A stretch of 64,000 nucleotides of DNA, taken from Rhizobiales bacterium Ga0077525. Its GTDB lineage: Bacteria > Pseudomonadota > Alphaproteobacteria > Rhizobiales > Xanthobacteraceae. Below the pieces are notes generated by a model that saw only the letters and a list, made by a program, of their open reading frames with translations, did not search any database and had not been told where the DNA came from. Of the stretch, positions 44,167 through 53,286 are shown piece after piece. Position 1 is the first letter of the stretch, and every line of letters starts with the position of its first letter. The stretch is taken from contig LNDS01000053.1 of assembly GCA_001464835.1 (NCBI GenBank), positions 62,001 through 126,000 of the forward strand, given 5' to 3'. The position numbers were made by a program, and so were the translations under genes.

Positions 44167-44934
44167 CTAGTGGAACAGGTAGTTCAGGCCGATGCGGGCG
44201 ATGACGCCGGTCATCTTGTCGCGCACGCCGAACGAATAGGCACCACTTGCGGAATTCGTCAGGCCTTCCTTGGTGCCCAGATTGTAGTAGAGCGCCTCGC
44301 CCTTGACCGACAGGTTGCGGGCGAATTTGTATTCGAGGCCGCCGCCCAAGGTATAGCCGTTTCGCCGCTTGGCCTCGACCCACGAATACGTATCGACAAA
44401 GGTTGACGTGGCGTAGACAGCATCTCGGGTCTTGGCGGTGGCCCAGCCGCCGGTGCCAAACAGCATCAGGTTATTGTCGAAGGCGTAACCCAGGCGCAGG
44501 CGGACTGTGCCGAAATTGTCGATGCCGGTTGAGGCGTTGTATCCGAACACGCTGACAACGCTGGTATCTTTCTTGGCGTCAGCGATGCTGAAGTCGGCCT
44601 CCACGCCGTACACGATGGCGCCCGACTGGAAATTGTAGCCGATTTGCAAGCCGCCGATGAGCGAGGACGGGTTATCCGTCTGCGAAAAGGCGCAGTTGTT
44701 GGTCAAGCAGCCATTGATGATGGTCCCGCCCGATCCCGTGAACGAACTCAGTTCGGAGCGTGCCGACAGCACCCCGGCATGAACGCCGGCATAGAAGCCC
44801 TGCCAGGCCGGCGCGAATTTTTCGAACTTCACCGGCTGCGCGTTAGGGGGCAAAGCGGCGTTGTCGCCGGCGAGCGCAGGATGGCCGGCGGGGATCAGCC
44901 CCAGCGGCGACAGGAACAGCGGTGTGTACTTCAC
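44167..44934 (-). CDS. Outer-membrane beta-barrel protein (Omp25/Omp31-like)
   Basis: A 255-residue protein with a signal peptide and a mature part whose alternating pattern and closing residues (ARIGLNYLFH, ending with an aromatic-His) fit an 8-stranded outer-membrane barrel. GFYAGVHAGV, GGLQIGYNFQSGAIVYGVEADF and LRLGYAFDNNLMLFGTGGWA are typical of the alphaproteobacterial Omp25/Omp31 family. Two cysteines in the first extracellular loop may be bridged. A GTG at 44934 with GGGGG upstream gives the cleanest signal peptide; a GTG at 44976 would add 14 residues. Confidence 0.8.
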   Translation of the reverse strand: MKYTPLFLSPLGLIPAGHPALAGDNAALPPNAQPVKFEKFAPAWQGFYAGVHAGVLSARSELSSFTGSGGTIINGCLTNNCAFSQTDNPSSLIGGLQIGYNFQSGAIVYGVEADFSIADAKKDTSVVSVFGYNASTGIDNFGTVRLRLGYAFDNNLMLFGTGGWATAKTRDAVYATSTFVDTYSWVEAKRRNGYTLGGGLEYKFARNLSVKGEALYYNLGTKEGLTNSASGAYSFGVRDKMTGVIARIGLNYLFH

Positions 44935-45152
44935 GACAAAGCCCCCAAGACATGCACAGACGCGCCAATTCAGCACGGCCCTGAACTCAAATTAACAAGG
45001 GACTTCTCGCGCTCGCAACATGCCGATGCCCTTCCGAACGCCATTTTCAGGGGAATTCAGAAAAATTTCAGGATTAAATCACTGATTTTATAGTGATTTG
45101 CGGGTTAAGTGCGGCGCACCGCCCTTCCTGCTCGTCGGCATGGCGCGGAGAA

Positions 45153-46781
45153 TCACACCCCCTTCGCCATCTCCCGCAGCCTGAATTTCTGAATCTTCCC
45201 CGTGCTGGTCTTCGGAATTTCCGCGAAGACGATGGTGCGCGGCACCTTGTAGCCGGCAAGATTCGCCTTGCACCATTGCGTCAGTTCCTCGGCGGTCGCC
45301 TGCGCGCCGGGCTTCAACTCAATGAAAGCGCAGGGCGTCTCGCCCCATTTGTCGTCGTGCTTGGCGACCACCGCGGCGGCGGCAATGGCGGGGTGCTTGT
45401 ACAGCGCGTCCTCGACCTCGATGGATGAAATATTCTCGCCGCCGGAAATGATGATGTCCTTGGAGCGGTCCTTGAGTTGGACATAGCCGTCCGGATAGAT
45501 GACGCCGAGATCGCCGGTGTGAAACCAGCCGCCCTCGAAGGCCTTGCCGGTCGAGGCCTTGTTCTTGAGATAACCTTTCATCACCACATTGCCGCGCATC
45601 ATCACTTCGCCCATGCTTTCGCCGTCGCGTTTGACCGGCGCCAGCGTGTCCGGATCGCGCACGTCGAGGCCTTCGAGAACCGGATAGCGCACGCCCTGGC
45701 GCGCCTTCTTTTGCGCCTGTTCCGGCCCGGTGAGCGCGTCCCAATCGGTATGCCATTCATTGACCACGGCCGGGCCGTAGCACTCTGTCAGGCCATAAAC
45801 ATGGGTGACGTTGAATCCGGCGCTCTTCATCGCCGCCAGCACCGCCTCCGGTGGCGGCGCCGCGGCGGTGGTGAAGTTGACGACATGCGGCAATGGCTTC
45901 TTCTCGGCGTCGGTGGCGTTGAGGAGGACCGACATGACGATCGGCGCCCCGCACATATGCGTGACCTTGTGCTGGTGAATCGCTTCATACATCGCCGCCG
46001 CGCGCACGGCGCGCAGGCAGACATGCGTGCCGGCGACAATCGACACCGTCCACGGAAAGCACCAGCCGTTGCAGTGGAACATCGGCAGCGTCCACAGATA
46101 GACCGGATGCTGCGGCATGTGACAGGTGATGACATTGCCCATCGCCAGGAGATGCGCGCCGCGATGATGATAGACCACGCCCTTCGGATCGCCGGTGGTG
46201 CCGCTCGTGTAATTCAGGCAGATCGCGTCCCATTCGTCGTCCGGCATCGCCCACATGAAGTCGGGATCGCCGGAGGCGACGAAGTCCTCATATTCGATTT
46301 GGCCGAGCCGTTCCCCGGCGCCTTTATACTCCGGGTCGTCATAGTCGATCACCAAGGGCTTCACCTTGGCCAGCGCCAGGGCTTCCTTCATCACTTTGGA
46401 AAACTCGCGGTCGATGATGACGACTTTCGCCTCGGCATGATCGAGCGTGAAGGCGAGGATCGCCGCGTCCAGCCGCGTGTTCAGCGTGTTCAAGACGCCC
46501 TGCGTCATCGGCACGCCGTAATGGCATTCCAGCATCGCCGGCGTGTTGGCCAGCATCACCGTCACCGTATCGCCGCGCTGGATGCCGGCTTTCGCCAGCG
46601 CCGAGGCCAGCCGCCGTGTCCGCGCATAAAACTCCGCGTAACTGCGCCGCAGCGCACCGTGGACGATCGCGGTGTGGGCCGGAAATACGCTGGCCGCGCG
46701 CTCAAGAAAGCCGAGCGGCGTCAGCGGCTGGTAATTGGCCGGGTTGCGGTCGAGATCGGTATCGTAAGGCGTTTTCGCCAT
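45153..46781 (-). CDS. Acyl-CoA synthetase (AMP-binding, medium/long-chain type)
   Basis: A 542-residue acyl-CoA ligase. Its P-loop is NYTSGTTGDPKGV, followed by HVYGLTECYGP, the hinge GWFHTGDLGVIYPDGYVQLKDR, and the catalytic Lys in TSTGKIQKF. It forms acyl-AMP and then acyl-CoA, feeding beta-oxidation. It is a complete, normal-looking member and the second ligase in this cluster. Confidence 0.9.
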   Translation of the reverse strand: MAKTPYDTDLDRNPANYQPLTPLGFLERAASVFPAHTAIVHGALRRSYAEFYARTRRLASALAKAGIQRGDTVTVMLANTPAMLECHYGVPMTQGVLNTLNTRLDAAILAFTLDHAEAKVVIIDREFSKVMKEALALAKVKPLVIDYDDPEYKGAGERLGQIEYEDFVASGDPDFMWAMPDDEWDAICLNYTSGTTGDPKGVVYHHRGAHLLAMGNVITCHMPQHPVYLWTLPMFHCNGWCFPWTVSIVAGTHVCLRAVRAAAMYEAIHQHKVTHMCGAPIVMSVLLNATDAEKKPLPHVVNFTTAAAPPPEAVLAAMKSAGFNVTHVYGLTECYGPAVVNEWHTDWDALTGPEQAQKKARQGVRYPVLEGLDVRDPDTLAPVKRDGESMGEVMMRGNVVMKGYLKNKASTGKAFEGGWFHTGDLGVIYPDGYVQLKDRSKDIIISGGENISSIEVEDALYKHPAIAAAAVVAKHDDKWGETPCAFIELKPGAQATAEELTQWCKANLAGYKVPRTIVFAEIPKTSTGKIQKFRLREMAKGV

Positions 46782-46857
46782 GTTGTTTCCCCTCTTGCGG
46801 AGACGTTAGCGATCAACCTTTGTCTTGTCATCGCCCGCCTGAGCGAGATGGCAGCAA

Positions 46858-47622
46858 CTATTGCGACAGCCCGACCACCCCTTCGCGGGTCAGTTCGATG
46901 GAAATCAGCAGCATGACGGCCAAGGTCACCCGGTAGAAAATCTCCTGCGGCGTCACCCGCACCAACCAGAAGCCGAACAGGTTGGCGGCCAGCGCCAGCG
47001 GCAGCAGCGCCAGCGAGGTGCCGAGGCCCTCGGTGGAGAATTGGCCGAGGGCGAAATAAGGGATCACCTTGATCCAGTTGATGAGGGCAAAGACCATGGC
47101 CGTGGTGCCGACGAAGGTCATTTTCGCCAGGCGCAGCCGCAGCGCATACATCTGATAAGGCGGGCTACCGGCCTGGCATATGGTCGAGGTAAAGCCGGCG
47201 AGCGCGCCCCAGAACACGCCCGAGGCGACGCCGGGGTGCTTCGGCTCGCGCGGGATGCGCAGCATGCCGACGAGACTGTAGGCGACGAACAAAATGGTGG
47301 TGACGCCGATGAAAATGCGCACCGCGGCGTCCGAAATATAGGCGGCGAGCAGCCAGGCTACGCCGATGCCGAAGATCGCGCCGGAGACGACGATGGCGAC
47401 GACTCGCCTGTTCCAGTCCTTGCGGTAGACCCAGACCGCGTTGGCGTCCTGCACGATCATGATCGGCAGCATGATGGCGGCGGCTTCCAGCGGCGGCATC
47501 ACCAGCGCCAGCATCGGCGTCGCCATCTGCCCGACCCCGGCAAAGCCGCCCTTGGACAGGCCGAGCGCGATCACCGCCGGAATGGCCAGGGCATAGAACA
47601 GGGGATCGGTGATGATGGTCAA
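46858..47622 (-). CDS. TSUP-family (TauE/SafE) membrane transporter
   Basis: A 254-residue membrane protein with about eight hydrophobic segments and the TauE/SafE motifs GLSKGGFAGVG near the N-terminus and GFTSTICQAGSPP in the middle. Such proteins export sulfite, sulfonates or other organic anions. The start is probably TTG at 47622. It diverges from prpE. Confidence 0.85.
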   Translation of the reverse strand: MTIITDPLFYALAIPAVIALGLSKGGFAGVGQMATPMLALVMPPLEAAAIMLPIMIVQDANAVWVYRKDWNRRVVAIVVSGAIFGIGVAWLLAAYISDAAVRIFIGVTTILFVAYSLVGMLRIPREPKHPGVASGVFWGALAGFTSTICQAGSPPYQMYALRLRLAKMTFVGTTAMVFALINWIKVIPYFALGQFSTEGLGTSLALLPLALAANLFGFWLVRVTPQEIFYRVTLAVMLLISIELTREGVVGLSQ

Positions 47623-47758
47623 AAGGGCCGCCGCGGGCTGATTTGCGCGGGATCAAAGCCGAGCCGGGCGCGATTTGCCAGCCTTGTTTGTGCAATGCTT
47701 GTCTGAATATGTCGGGCAAGACACAATCGCCGGCAAAGAAGCCTTGAGGAGGAAGCCG

Positions 47759-49675
47759 ATGACCGCCGCCACCAGCCGCTATCCGGAAATCTACGCGCGC
47801 TGGCAGCGCGATCCCGAGGGCTTCTGGGGCGAGGCGGCCGAGGCCATCGACTGGTACGAAAAGCCAAAAAAAGTCTTCGACAAGGACGCCGGCATTTACG
47901 GCCGCTGGTTCACCGGCGGCACCTGCAACACCTGCTACAACGCCGTCGACCGCCAGGTCCTGGCCGGGCGCGGCCAGCAGGCCGCCATCATCTACGACTC
48001 GCCGGTCACCGGGCAGAAGCTCACTTTCACCTATGGCCGGCTGCTCTCCGAGGTGCAACTCCTCGGCGCCATGCTGCGCGACTTCGGCGTGCGCAAGGGC
48101 GACACTGTCATCCTCTATATGCCGATGGTGCCGGAGGCGGTGTTCGCCATGCTGGCCTGCGCCCGCATCGGCGCCGTGCACTCCGTCGTGTTCGGCGGCT
48201 TCGCGCCCAAGGAATTGGCCACCCGCATCAATGACTGCAAGCCGAAGCTGATCCTGTCGGCGTCGTGCGGCATCGAAGGCGCGCGCGTCATCCCCTACAA
48301 GCCGCTGCTCGACGAAGCCATCGCTATGGCCAAGCACAAGCCGGACGCCTGTCTCATTCTGCAGCGGCCGCAGGCCGAGGCGCAGCTGATCGCCGGCCGC
48401 GACCACGATTGGCGGCGCGTCTGGGAGGATGCGGTCAATTACGCCAAGACGAGCGACTGCGTGCCGGTCGCCGCCACCGATCCTTTGTACATTCTCTACA
48501 CCTCGGGCACGACCGGCATTCCGAAAGGCGTGGTGCGCGACAATGGCGGCCACATGGTCGCGCTGAAATGGTCGATGAAGAATCTCTACAACATCGATCC
48601 CGGCGAGGTCTTCTGGTGCGCCTCCGACATCGGCTGGGTGGTCGGCCATTCCTACATCGTCTATGCGCCGCTGCTGCACGGCGCGACCTCGATCCTCTAC
48701 GAAGGCAAGCCGGTCGGCACGCCGGACGCCGGCGCGTTCTGGCGCGTTTGCGCCGACCACAAGATCGTGTCGCTGTTCACCGCGCCGACTGCGTTCCGCG
48801 CCATCCGCAAGGAAGACCCGGACGCCGCACTGCTGAAGAAATACGACCTCACGAATTTCCGCGCGCTGTTCCTCGCCGGCGAGCGCGCCGATCCGCCGAC
48901 TTTGGCGTGGGCCGAACAGGTTTTGAAAGTGCCGGTGATCGATCACTGGTGGCAGACCGAAACTGGCTGGTGCATTGCCGGCAATCCGGTGGGCCTTGGC
49001 GCACTGCCCGTGAAGCACGGCTCGGCGACGGTGCCGATGCCGGGCTACGAGATCGACGTTGTCGATGAGGCGAACAACAAGTTGCCGGCGAACAAGATCG
49101 GCTCGCTGGTGGTCAAGCTGCCGATGCCGCCTGGCGCGTTTCCGACGTTGTGGAACGACGACAAGCGCTTCCGCGAGGCCTATCTCGACGAGTTTCCCGG
49201 CTACTACAAGACGGCGGACGCCGGCTACCGCGACGAGGACGGCTATGTCTATGTGATGAGCCGCACCGACGACATCATCAATGTCGCCGGCCACCGGCTG
49301 TCGACCGGCGGCATGGAGGAAGTTCTGGCCTCGCATCCCGATGTCGCCGAATGCGCCGTGCTCGGCATCAAGGACGACATGAAAGGCGAAGTGCCGTGCG
49401 GCTTCATCGTGTTGAAGTCGGGCGTGACCAAGCAGCCGTCTGAGATCGAAAAGGAAATCGTGCAGCTGGTGCGCGACAGGATAGGGCCCGTGGCTGCCTT
49501 CAAGCTGGCGGTCACGGTCGCGCGGCTGCCGAAAACCCGCTCGGGTAAGATTTTACGCGGCACCATCAAGAAAATCGCCGACGGCGATCAATGGACCATG
49601 CCGGCGACGATCGACGATCCCGCGATATTGGGCGAGATCGAGGGCGCGTTGAAGGGCAAGGGCGTGGGGGCATGA
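47759..49675 (+). CDS. prpE: Propionyl-CoA synthetase
   Basis: A 638-residue acetyl/propionyl-CoA synthetase. It opens with a YPEIYARWQRDPEGFW-type N-terminal domain, then YTSGTTGIPKGVVRD, the WWQTETGW motif, and the C-terminal catalytic Lys in RSGKILRG. The PrpE rather than Acs assignment rests on overall pattern. It activates propionate to propionyl-CoA. GAGGAGG precedes ATG 47759. Its stop codon overlaps the ATG of the next gene, which has a quite different base composition. Confidence 0.9.
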   Translation: MTAATSRYPEIYARWQRDPEGFWGEAAEAIDWYEKPKKVFDKDAGIYGRWFTGGTCNTCYNAVDRQVLAGRGQQAAIIYDSPVTGQKLTFTYGRLLSEVQLLGAMLRDFGVRKGDTVILYMPMVPEAVFAMLACARIGAVHSVVFGGFAPKELATRINDCKPKLILSASCGIEGARVIPYKPLLDEAIAMAKHKPDACLILQRPQAEAQLIAGRDHDWRRVWEDAVNYAKTSDCVPVAATDPLYILYTSGTTGIPKGVVRDNGGHMVALKWSMKNLYNIDPGEVFWCASDIGWVVGHSYIVYAPLLHGATSILYEGKPVGTPDAGAFWRVCADHKIVSLFTAPTAFRAIRKEDPDAALLKKYDLTNFRALFLAGERADPPTLAWAEQVLKVPVIDHWWQTETGWCIAGNPVGLGALPVKHGSATVPMPGYEIDVVDEANNKLPANKIGSLVVKLPMPPGAFPTLWNDDKRFREAYLDEFPGYYKTADAGYRDEDGYVYVMSRTDDIINVAGHRLSTGGMEEVLASHPDVAECAVLGIKDDMKGEVPCGFIVLKSGVTKQPSEIEKEIVQLVRDRIGPVAAFKLAVTVARLPKTRSGKILRGTIKKIADGDQWTMPATIDDPAILGEIEGALKGKGVGA

Positions 49676-50460
49676 AAGTAATCCAACCGCAGTTGGGAGC
49701 CAGGTCGTTTTCATGCCCGCATTGCGGCGCGATTGCGCACCAAACTTGGTATAAAGTTTTCTTGGATCAGTTCGATGCTGGCCGATCCCCTCAAACAATA
49801 AGCCTTGAAGATTTCAAGGATTTCGAGATCGAGAAGGTCGAAGACGACGATATAAGGTCAAATTTTGAGAAGCTCTTAAAGCGGCTTGAAGACAATCCAC
49901 TTACGTATGAACTGAAGAAGTATGGCGAGAACTGCCGAATTGAAATGTTGAACATGTGGCTGAGTAGCTGTTTTAGCTGCTCAGGATTCAGCATTTGGGT
50001 ATTCGATGATGTTTTATATCCATCCCGCTCGACTGAAATTATTTCGAACGACGATATGCCAAATGATATCAGAGCCGACTTCGATGAGGCGGCAAAAATC
50101 GTGCATGAGTCTCCGAGAGGCGCTGCGGCATTGTTGCGCTTATGTTTGCAAAAGCTGATGGTTGAGCTTGGACAAAAAGGCAAAAATATAAACGAGGATA
50201 TTAAGAATCTGGTACAGAAAGGTCTCGACCCTCGTGTTCAGAAGGCTCTCGATGTTGTTCGGGTGATTGGCAACAACGCGGTGCATCCTGGACAAATCGA
50301 TCTGAAAGACGACAAAGCTACTGCTATGGGGTTGTTCGAAGTGATCAATGCCATTGTCGTCGCTACCATCAGCACTAGTAAGCAAATCGATTCGCTGTAT
50401 GAAAATCTTCCAATGGCTGCTCTCGAGGCAATCAAGAAGAGGGACGAGGTGCCCGAATAG
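49672..50460 (+). CDS. DUF4145-domain protein with N-terminal zinc-ribbon-like start
   Basis: A 262-residue protein. The N-terminus carries FSCPHCGAI (CxxC), and a second pair appears as SCFSCSG about 80 residues on, which could complete a zinc site. The C-terminal half (about 125-225) fits DUF4145: ESPRGAAALLRLCLQKLM and NNAVHPGQIDL. DUF4145 domains are often attached to restriction or other DNA-handling proteins, but here it stands alone. Base composition is clearly poorer in GC than the neighbours and codon use is different, so acquisition by transfer is likely. ATG overlaps the prpE stop as ATGA, so expression may depend on prpE. No function is assigned. Confidence 0.8.
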   Translation: MKVIQPQLGARSFSCPHCGAIAHQTWYKVFLDQFDAGRSPQTISLEDFKDFEIEKVEDDDIRSNFEKLLKRLEDNPLTYELKKYGENCRIEMLNMWLSSCFSCSGFSIWVFDDVLYPSRSTEIISNDDMPNDIRADFDEAAKIVHESPRGAAALLRLCLQKLMVELGQKGKNINEDIKNLVQKGLDPRVQKALDVVRVIGNNAVHPGQIDLKDDKATAMGLFEVINAIVVATISTSKQIDSLYENLPMAALEAIKKRDEVPE

Positions 50461-50625
50461 TAGCCCGGCTTAGCCCGTAGGGCGGATTAGCGAGCGTAAT
50501 CCGCCACTTCATTCCTAATGAGTACTGCTCGCGGCGGGTTACGCCTTCGGCTAACCCGCCCTACAAGATGCAACGCCATGGTTCGAGACGCGCTCCTTCG
50601 GAGCGCTCCTCACATGAGGTCGTAA
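50461..50625. repeat. Two intergenic palindromic elements between DUF4145 and higA
   Basis: First element 50478-50571: GTAGGGCGGATTAGCG...GTAATCCGCC, spacer, GGCGGGTTACGCC-TTCG-GCTAACCCGCCCTAC. Second element 50578-50618: GACGCGCTCC-TTC-GGAGCGCTCCTCA. Both fill a gap between converging genes, and the first type is of a kind I recall as common in Bradyrhizobium-like genomes. Confidence 0.75.
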
Positions 50626-50628
50626 AAC

Positions 50629-51021
50629 TCACGCCGCCTTCCGCTTCGCCGCCCGCTTCCCACCAACCGCCGGCAACAGCACATCCGCCGACACATTGAA
50701 CCGCGCGCGCAGGCGCTGCACCATCGTCATGCTCAGGCCCTTCTTGCCGCGCAGCACTTCGCTGACGCGGCTGGCGGTACCGAGAATCGGCGCCATGTCC
50801 GCGCGCGTGAGCCCGTGCTGATCCATCAGGTAGCGAATGATCTCGGCGGTGCTCGGGGCGCGGCGCGGCCATTTCGTTTCTTCATAGGCGGCGATCAGGC
50901 GCGCCTGCGCGGTCAGCCGCGCAATGTCGCCGGGGGCGTTCGACGTCATTAGCTTCTCGACCAGCGTGCGCGCCCGCGCCAGTTCCTTGTCGCTGTCGAT
51001 CAAGATCAAGGTTGCATCCAT
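50629..51021 (-). CDS. higA: HigA-type antitoxin (XRE-like helix-turn-helix)
   Basis: A 130-residue protein with a helix-turn-helix near residues 70-115 (HGLTRADMAPILGTASRVSEVLRGKKGLSM). It should neutralise the HigB toxin and repress the operon. ATG 51019-51021 overlaps the toxin's TGA by one base. The Lys/Arg/Ala-rich C-terminus is likely disordered. Confidence 0.87.
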   Translation of the reverse strand: MDATLILIDSDKELARARTLVEKLMTSNAPGDIARLTAQARLIAAYEETKWPRRAPSTAEIIRYLMDQHGLTRADMAPILGTASRVSEVLRGKKGLSMTMVQRLRARFNVSADVLLPAVGGKRAAKRKAA

Positions 51022-51332
51022 CACACCGTCTCCGCATCGATTTTGTCGTACTCGACATGGCTGCCGAAAAACCGGATGACCAAAACGCCCGCCGCATATT
51101 GAATGACGACGACCAGCCGGAAATTATTGCCTTTGATGTTGAACACCGCGCGGCCGCCCTTGAGGATACTGGCCTTCGGATGTGCGCGCTTCACATCGTC
51201 CGGCGTCCGCCAGTCCGCCTGCGTTGCGATGGCCAGCCAGACGTCATATTGCGCCCGCGCCGCCCGGATCGCCTTGTGGCCGGTGCGCGCCGCGAAATAT
51301 CGCTCCACGAGGTCCGTGCCGATCACGATCAT
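51021..51332 (-). CDS. higB: HigB-type mRNA interferase toxin
   Basis: A 103-residue RelE-fold toxin of the HigB family: TQADWRTPDDVKRAHPKAS, AVFNIKGNNFRLV and FFGSHVEYDKID. It cuts mRNA on ribosomes when not bound by HigA. The toxin gene comes first, the usual HigBA order. The start is ATG at 51332. Confidence 0.88.
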   Translation of the reverse strand: MIVIGTDLVERYFAARTGHKAIRAARAQYDVWLAIATQADWRTPDDVKRAHPKASILKGGRAVFNIKGNNFRLVVVIQYAAGVLVIRFFGSHVEYDKIDAETV

Positions 51333-51458
51333 GCGGCCAGCCTACCGCTGAATTCCAAAAAATGGAAGAGGGCGGTCGGCTTAGGGTCTTGAAATAGCGC
51401 GTTGAAGTCGCGCGTGCACCGCTTATGCTCGCCTCCCCGAAGGACGAGGAGTTAGGAA

Positions 51459-52271
51459 ATGCCCGCTTTCATCTGCACCGCCTGCGGCACGCAATATCCC
51501 GACAGCGCGCAAGCGCCGGCGCAATGCATCATCTGCGAGGAGGAGCGGCAATACGTGCCGGAGCAGGGCCAGACCTGGACCACGCTCGACGAACTTTCAC
51601 GAACCCACGTCAACCAGTTCCGCGAGTATGAGCCGGGCATCACCGGCATCGGCGCCGGTTTCGCCATCGGCCAGCGCGCGGTGCTGATGCAGACCTCAGG
51701 CGGCAATGTGCTGTGGGATTGCGTGGCGACCTTGAACGACGCCACCGTCGCCGCGATCAAGGCGAAAGGCGGCATCCAGGCCATCGCCATTTCGCATCCG
51801 CATTTCTGCACGGCGATGGGCGAATGGGCGAAAGCCTTCGATTGTCCGATTCATCTGCATGCCGCCGACAAGGACTGGATCATGAATCCGTCGCCGGCGG
51901 TGCGGCACTGGGAAGGCGATACGTTTCAATTGTGGGATGGTGTCACGCTCATCCGCTGCGGCGGTCATTTCCCCGGCGGCACCGTGCTGCATTGGCAGGA
52001 TAGTAAAAAGCCGGAAGGCGTCATCGGCGCGGGCGATATTCTTTCTGTCACGGCCGACCGCAAATGGGTGTCGTTCATGCGCAGCTATCCGAATTTCATT
52101 CCGCTGTCGGCGGGCGAGGTCGGCCGCATCGATGCGGCGTTGGCGCCGTTCGCCTATGAGCGGATCTACGGCCATTACTTTGACCGATATATCGCGGCCA
52201 ATGCCAAGCATGTCGTCGAGCGTTCGGTGGCGCGTTACATCGCGGCGATCAATGGCGTGCGGGGGTATTGA
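51459..52271 (+). CDS. MBL-fold protein with rubredoxin-like N-terminus
   Basis: A 270-residue protein. The first 30 residues have ICTACGTQYP and QCIICEEE, two CxxC pairs that look like a rubredoxin-type metal knuckle. The MBL domain follows, but its metal motif is ISHPHFCTAMGEW: the HxH is kept while the following Asp-His is absent. GGHFPGGTVLH and GAGDIL are later fold elements. It may therefore bind one metal or none. ATG has GAGGA upstream. It converges on trcR through repeat copy 3. Confidence 0.75.
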   Translation: MPAFICTACGTQYPDSAQAPAQCIICEEERQYVPEQGQTWTTLDELSRTHVNQFREYEPGITGIGAGFAIGQRAVLMQTSGGNVLWDCVATLNDATVAAIKAKGGIQAIAISHPHFCTAMGEWAKAFDCPIHLHAADKDWIMNPSPAVRHWEGDTFQLWDGVTLIRCGGHFPGGTVLHWQDSKKPEGVIGAGDILSVTADRKWVSFMRSYPNFIPLSAGEVGRIDAALAPFAYERIYGHYFDRYIAANAKHVVERSVARYIAAINGVRGY

Positions 52272-52277
52272 TTACAG

Positions 52278-52372
52278 GTGTCGTCCCCGCGAAGGCGGGG
52301 ACCCAGTACTCACGGCGCTCGCGATTTGTCGGTCCCGGGATTACTGGATGCCCGCCTTCGCGGGCATGACAG
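52278..52372. repeat. Intergenic palindromic repeat, copy 3
   Basis: GTCGTCCCCGCGAAGGCGGGGACCCAGTACT on the left and ACTGGATGCCCGC-CTTC-GCGGGCATGACAG on the right, with an unpaired spacer. It closely matches copy 2 and fills the gap between the MBL gene and trcR. Confidence 0.85.
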
Positions 52373-52378
52373 CACGAA

Positions 52379-53095
52379 CTATTCTTCTTCCGTCTCGCCC
52401 TTGCCGCCGAGCTGCTTGAGCTTGGCGAACACGGCGCTGACGTCGAGGTCGCCGCCGGACTTTTCTTTCTCTTCCGCCGCGGCCGCCACTTCGGCTTCCT
52501 TGCGCGCGGTGGTTTCGGAGGCCGGCAGCAAGGTTGCGCCGGCCGACGTCGGCAGCGGCTTTTCCTTGTTGGCGCGCGACACTTCGAAATCGAGGTCGAT
52601 CTGCGAGCACAGGCCGAGCGTCACCGGATCCATCGGCGCCAGCGCCGCGGCGTTCCAATGGGTGCGGTCGCGGATCGCCGAAATGGTCGACTTGGTGGTG
52701 CCGACGAGGCGCATGATCGCCGCGTCCTTGAGTTCCGGATGATTGCGCACCAGCCACAGAATGGCGTTCGGCCGGTCCTGGCGGCGGGAGACGGGCGTAT
52801 AGCGCGGGCCCTTCTTGCCGCCATGCGCCTGGCTCGACATCGCCACTTTCGGCTCGGTCAGCTTGAGCGCGATCGACGGATTGGCCTCGGCCTCGGCGAT
52901 CTGCTCGCGCGACAGCTGGCCGGTGGCGACCGGGTCAAGGCCCTTGATCCCTTGCGCCGAATCGCCGTCGGCGATGGCCTTGATCTCGAGCGGGTGCAGC
53001 TTGCAGAATTCGGCAATCTGGTCGAACGACAGCGCGGTATTGTCCAAAAGCCAGACCGCGGTGGCTTTCGGCATCAGGGGGGCTGCTGTCGACAT
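52379..53095 (-). CDS. trcR: Cell-cycle transcriptional regulator TrcR (DUF1013)
   Basis: A 238-residue DUF1013 protein. The conserved region AVWLLDNTALSFDQIAEFC, LEIKAIADGD and AILWLVRNHPELKDAAIMRLVGTTKSTI is well matched. The family is specific to alphaproteobacteria and was described as a regulator linked to the cell cycle. The C-terminal 60 residues are charged and probably disordered. The ATG is at 53093-53095. Confidence 0.88.
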   Translation of the reverse strand: MSTAAPLMPKATAVWLLDNTALSFDQIAEFCKLHPLEIKAIADGDSAQGIKGLDPVATGQLSREQIAEAEANPSIALKLTEPKVAMSSQAHGGKKGPRYTPVSRRQDRPNAILWLVRNHPELKDAAIMRLVGTTKSTISAIRDRTHWNAAALAPMDPVTLGLCSQIDLDFEVSRANKEKPLPTSAGATLLPASETTARKEAEVAAAAEEKEKSGGDLDVSAVFAKLKQLGGKGETEEE

Positions 53096-53286
53096 GGCAT
53101 ATCTCCTCTAGGCTTCGCCCGCCCTTTTTTGGGGGCGAAGCAGCAGATCATCGGCGATGATCGGGAATGCCGGGAATATAGGGTCATGGCCCGGCCCATG
53201 CAACCGCTACGGCTTGACAGGGCGGGGCGGCCCATCCCATGTCGGGGGTGGATTTTGCGCGGTTTTCGCGCGTTTTCGAGGATGGA

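Noticed and set aside
47165..49336. A minus-strand frame of 723 codons across prpE
   Set aside because: It is a shadow of the prpE coding strand and has no family features.
53205..53286. TTGACA at about 53213 as an ispH promoter
   Set aside because: No acceptable -10 box lies 16-18 bases downstream in this GC-rich stretch.
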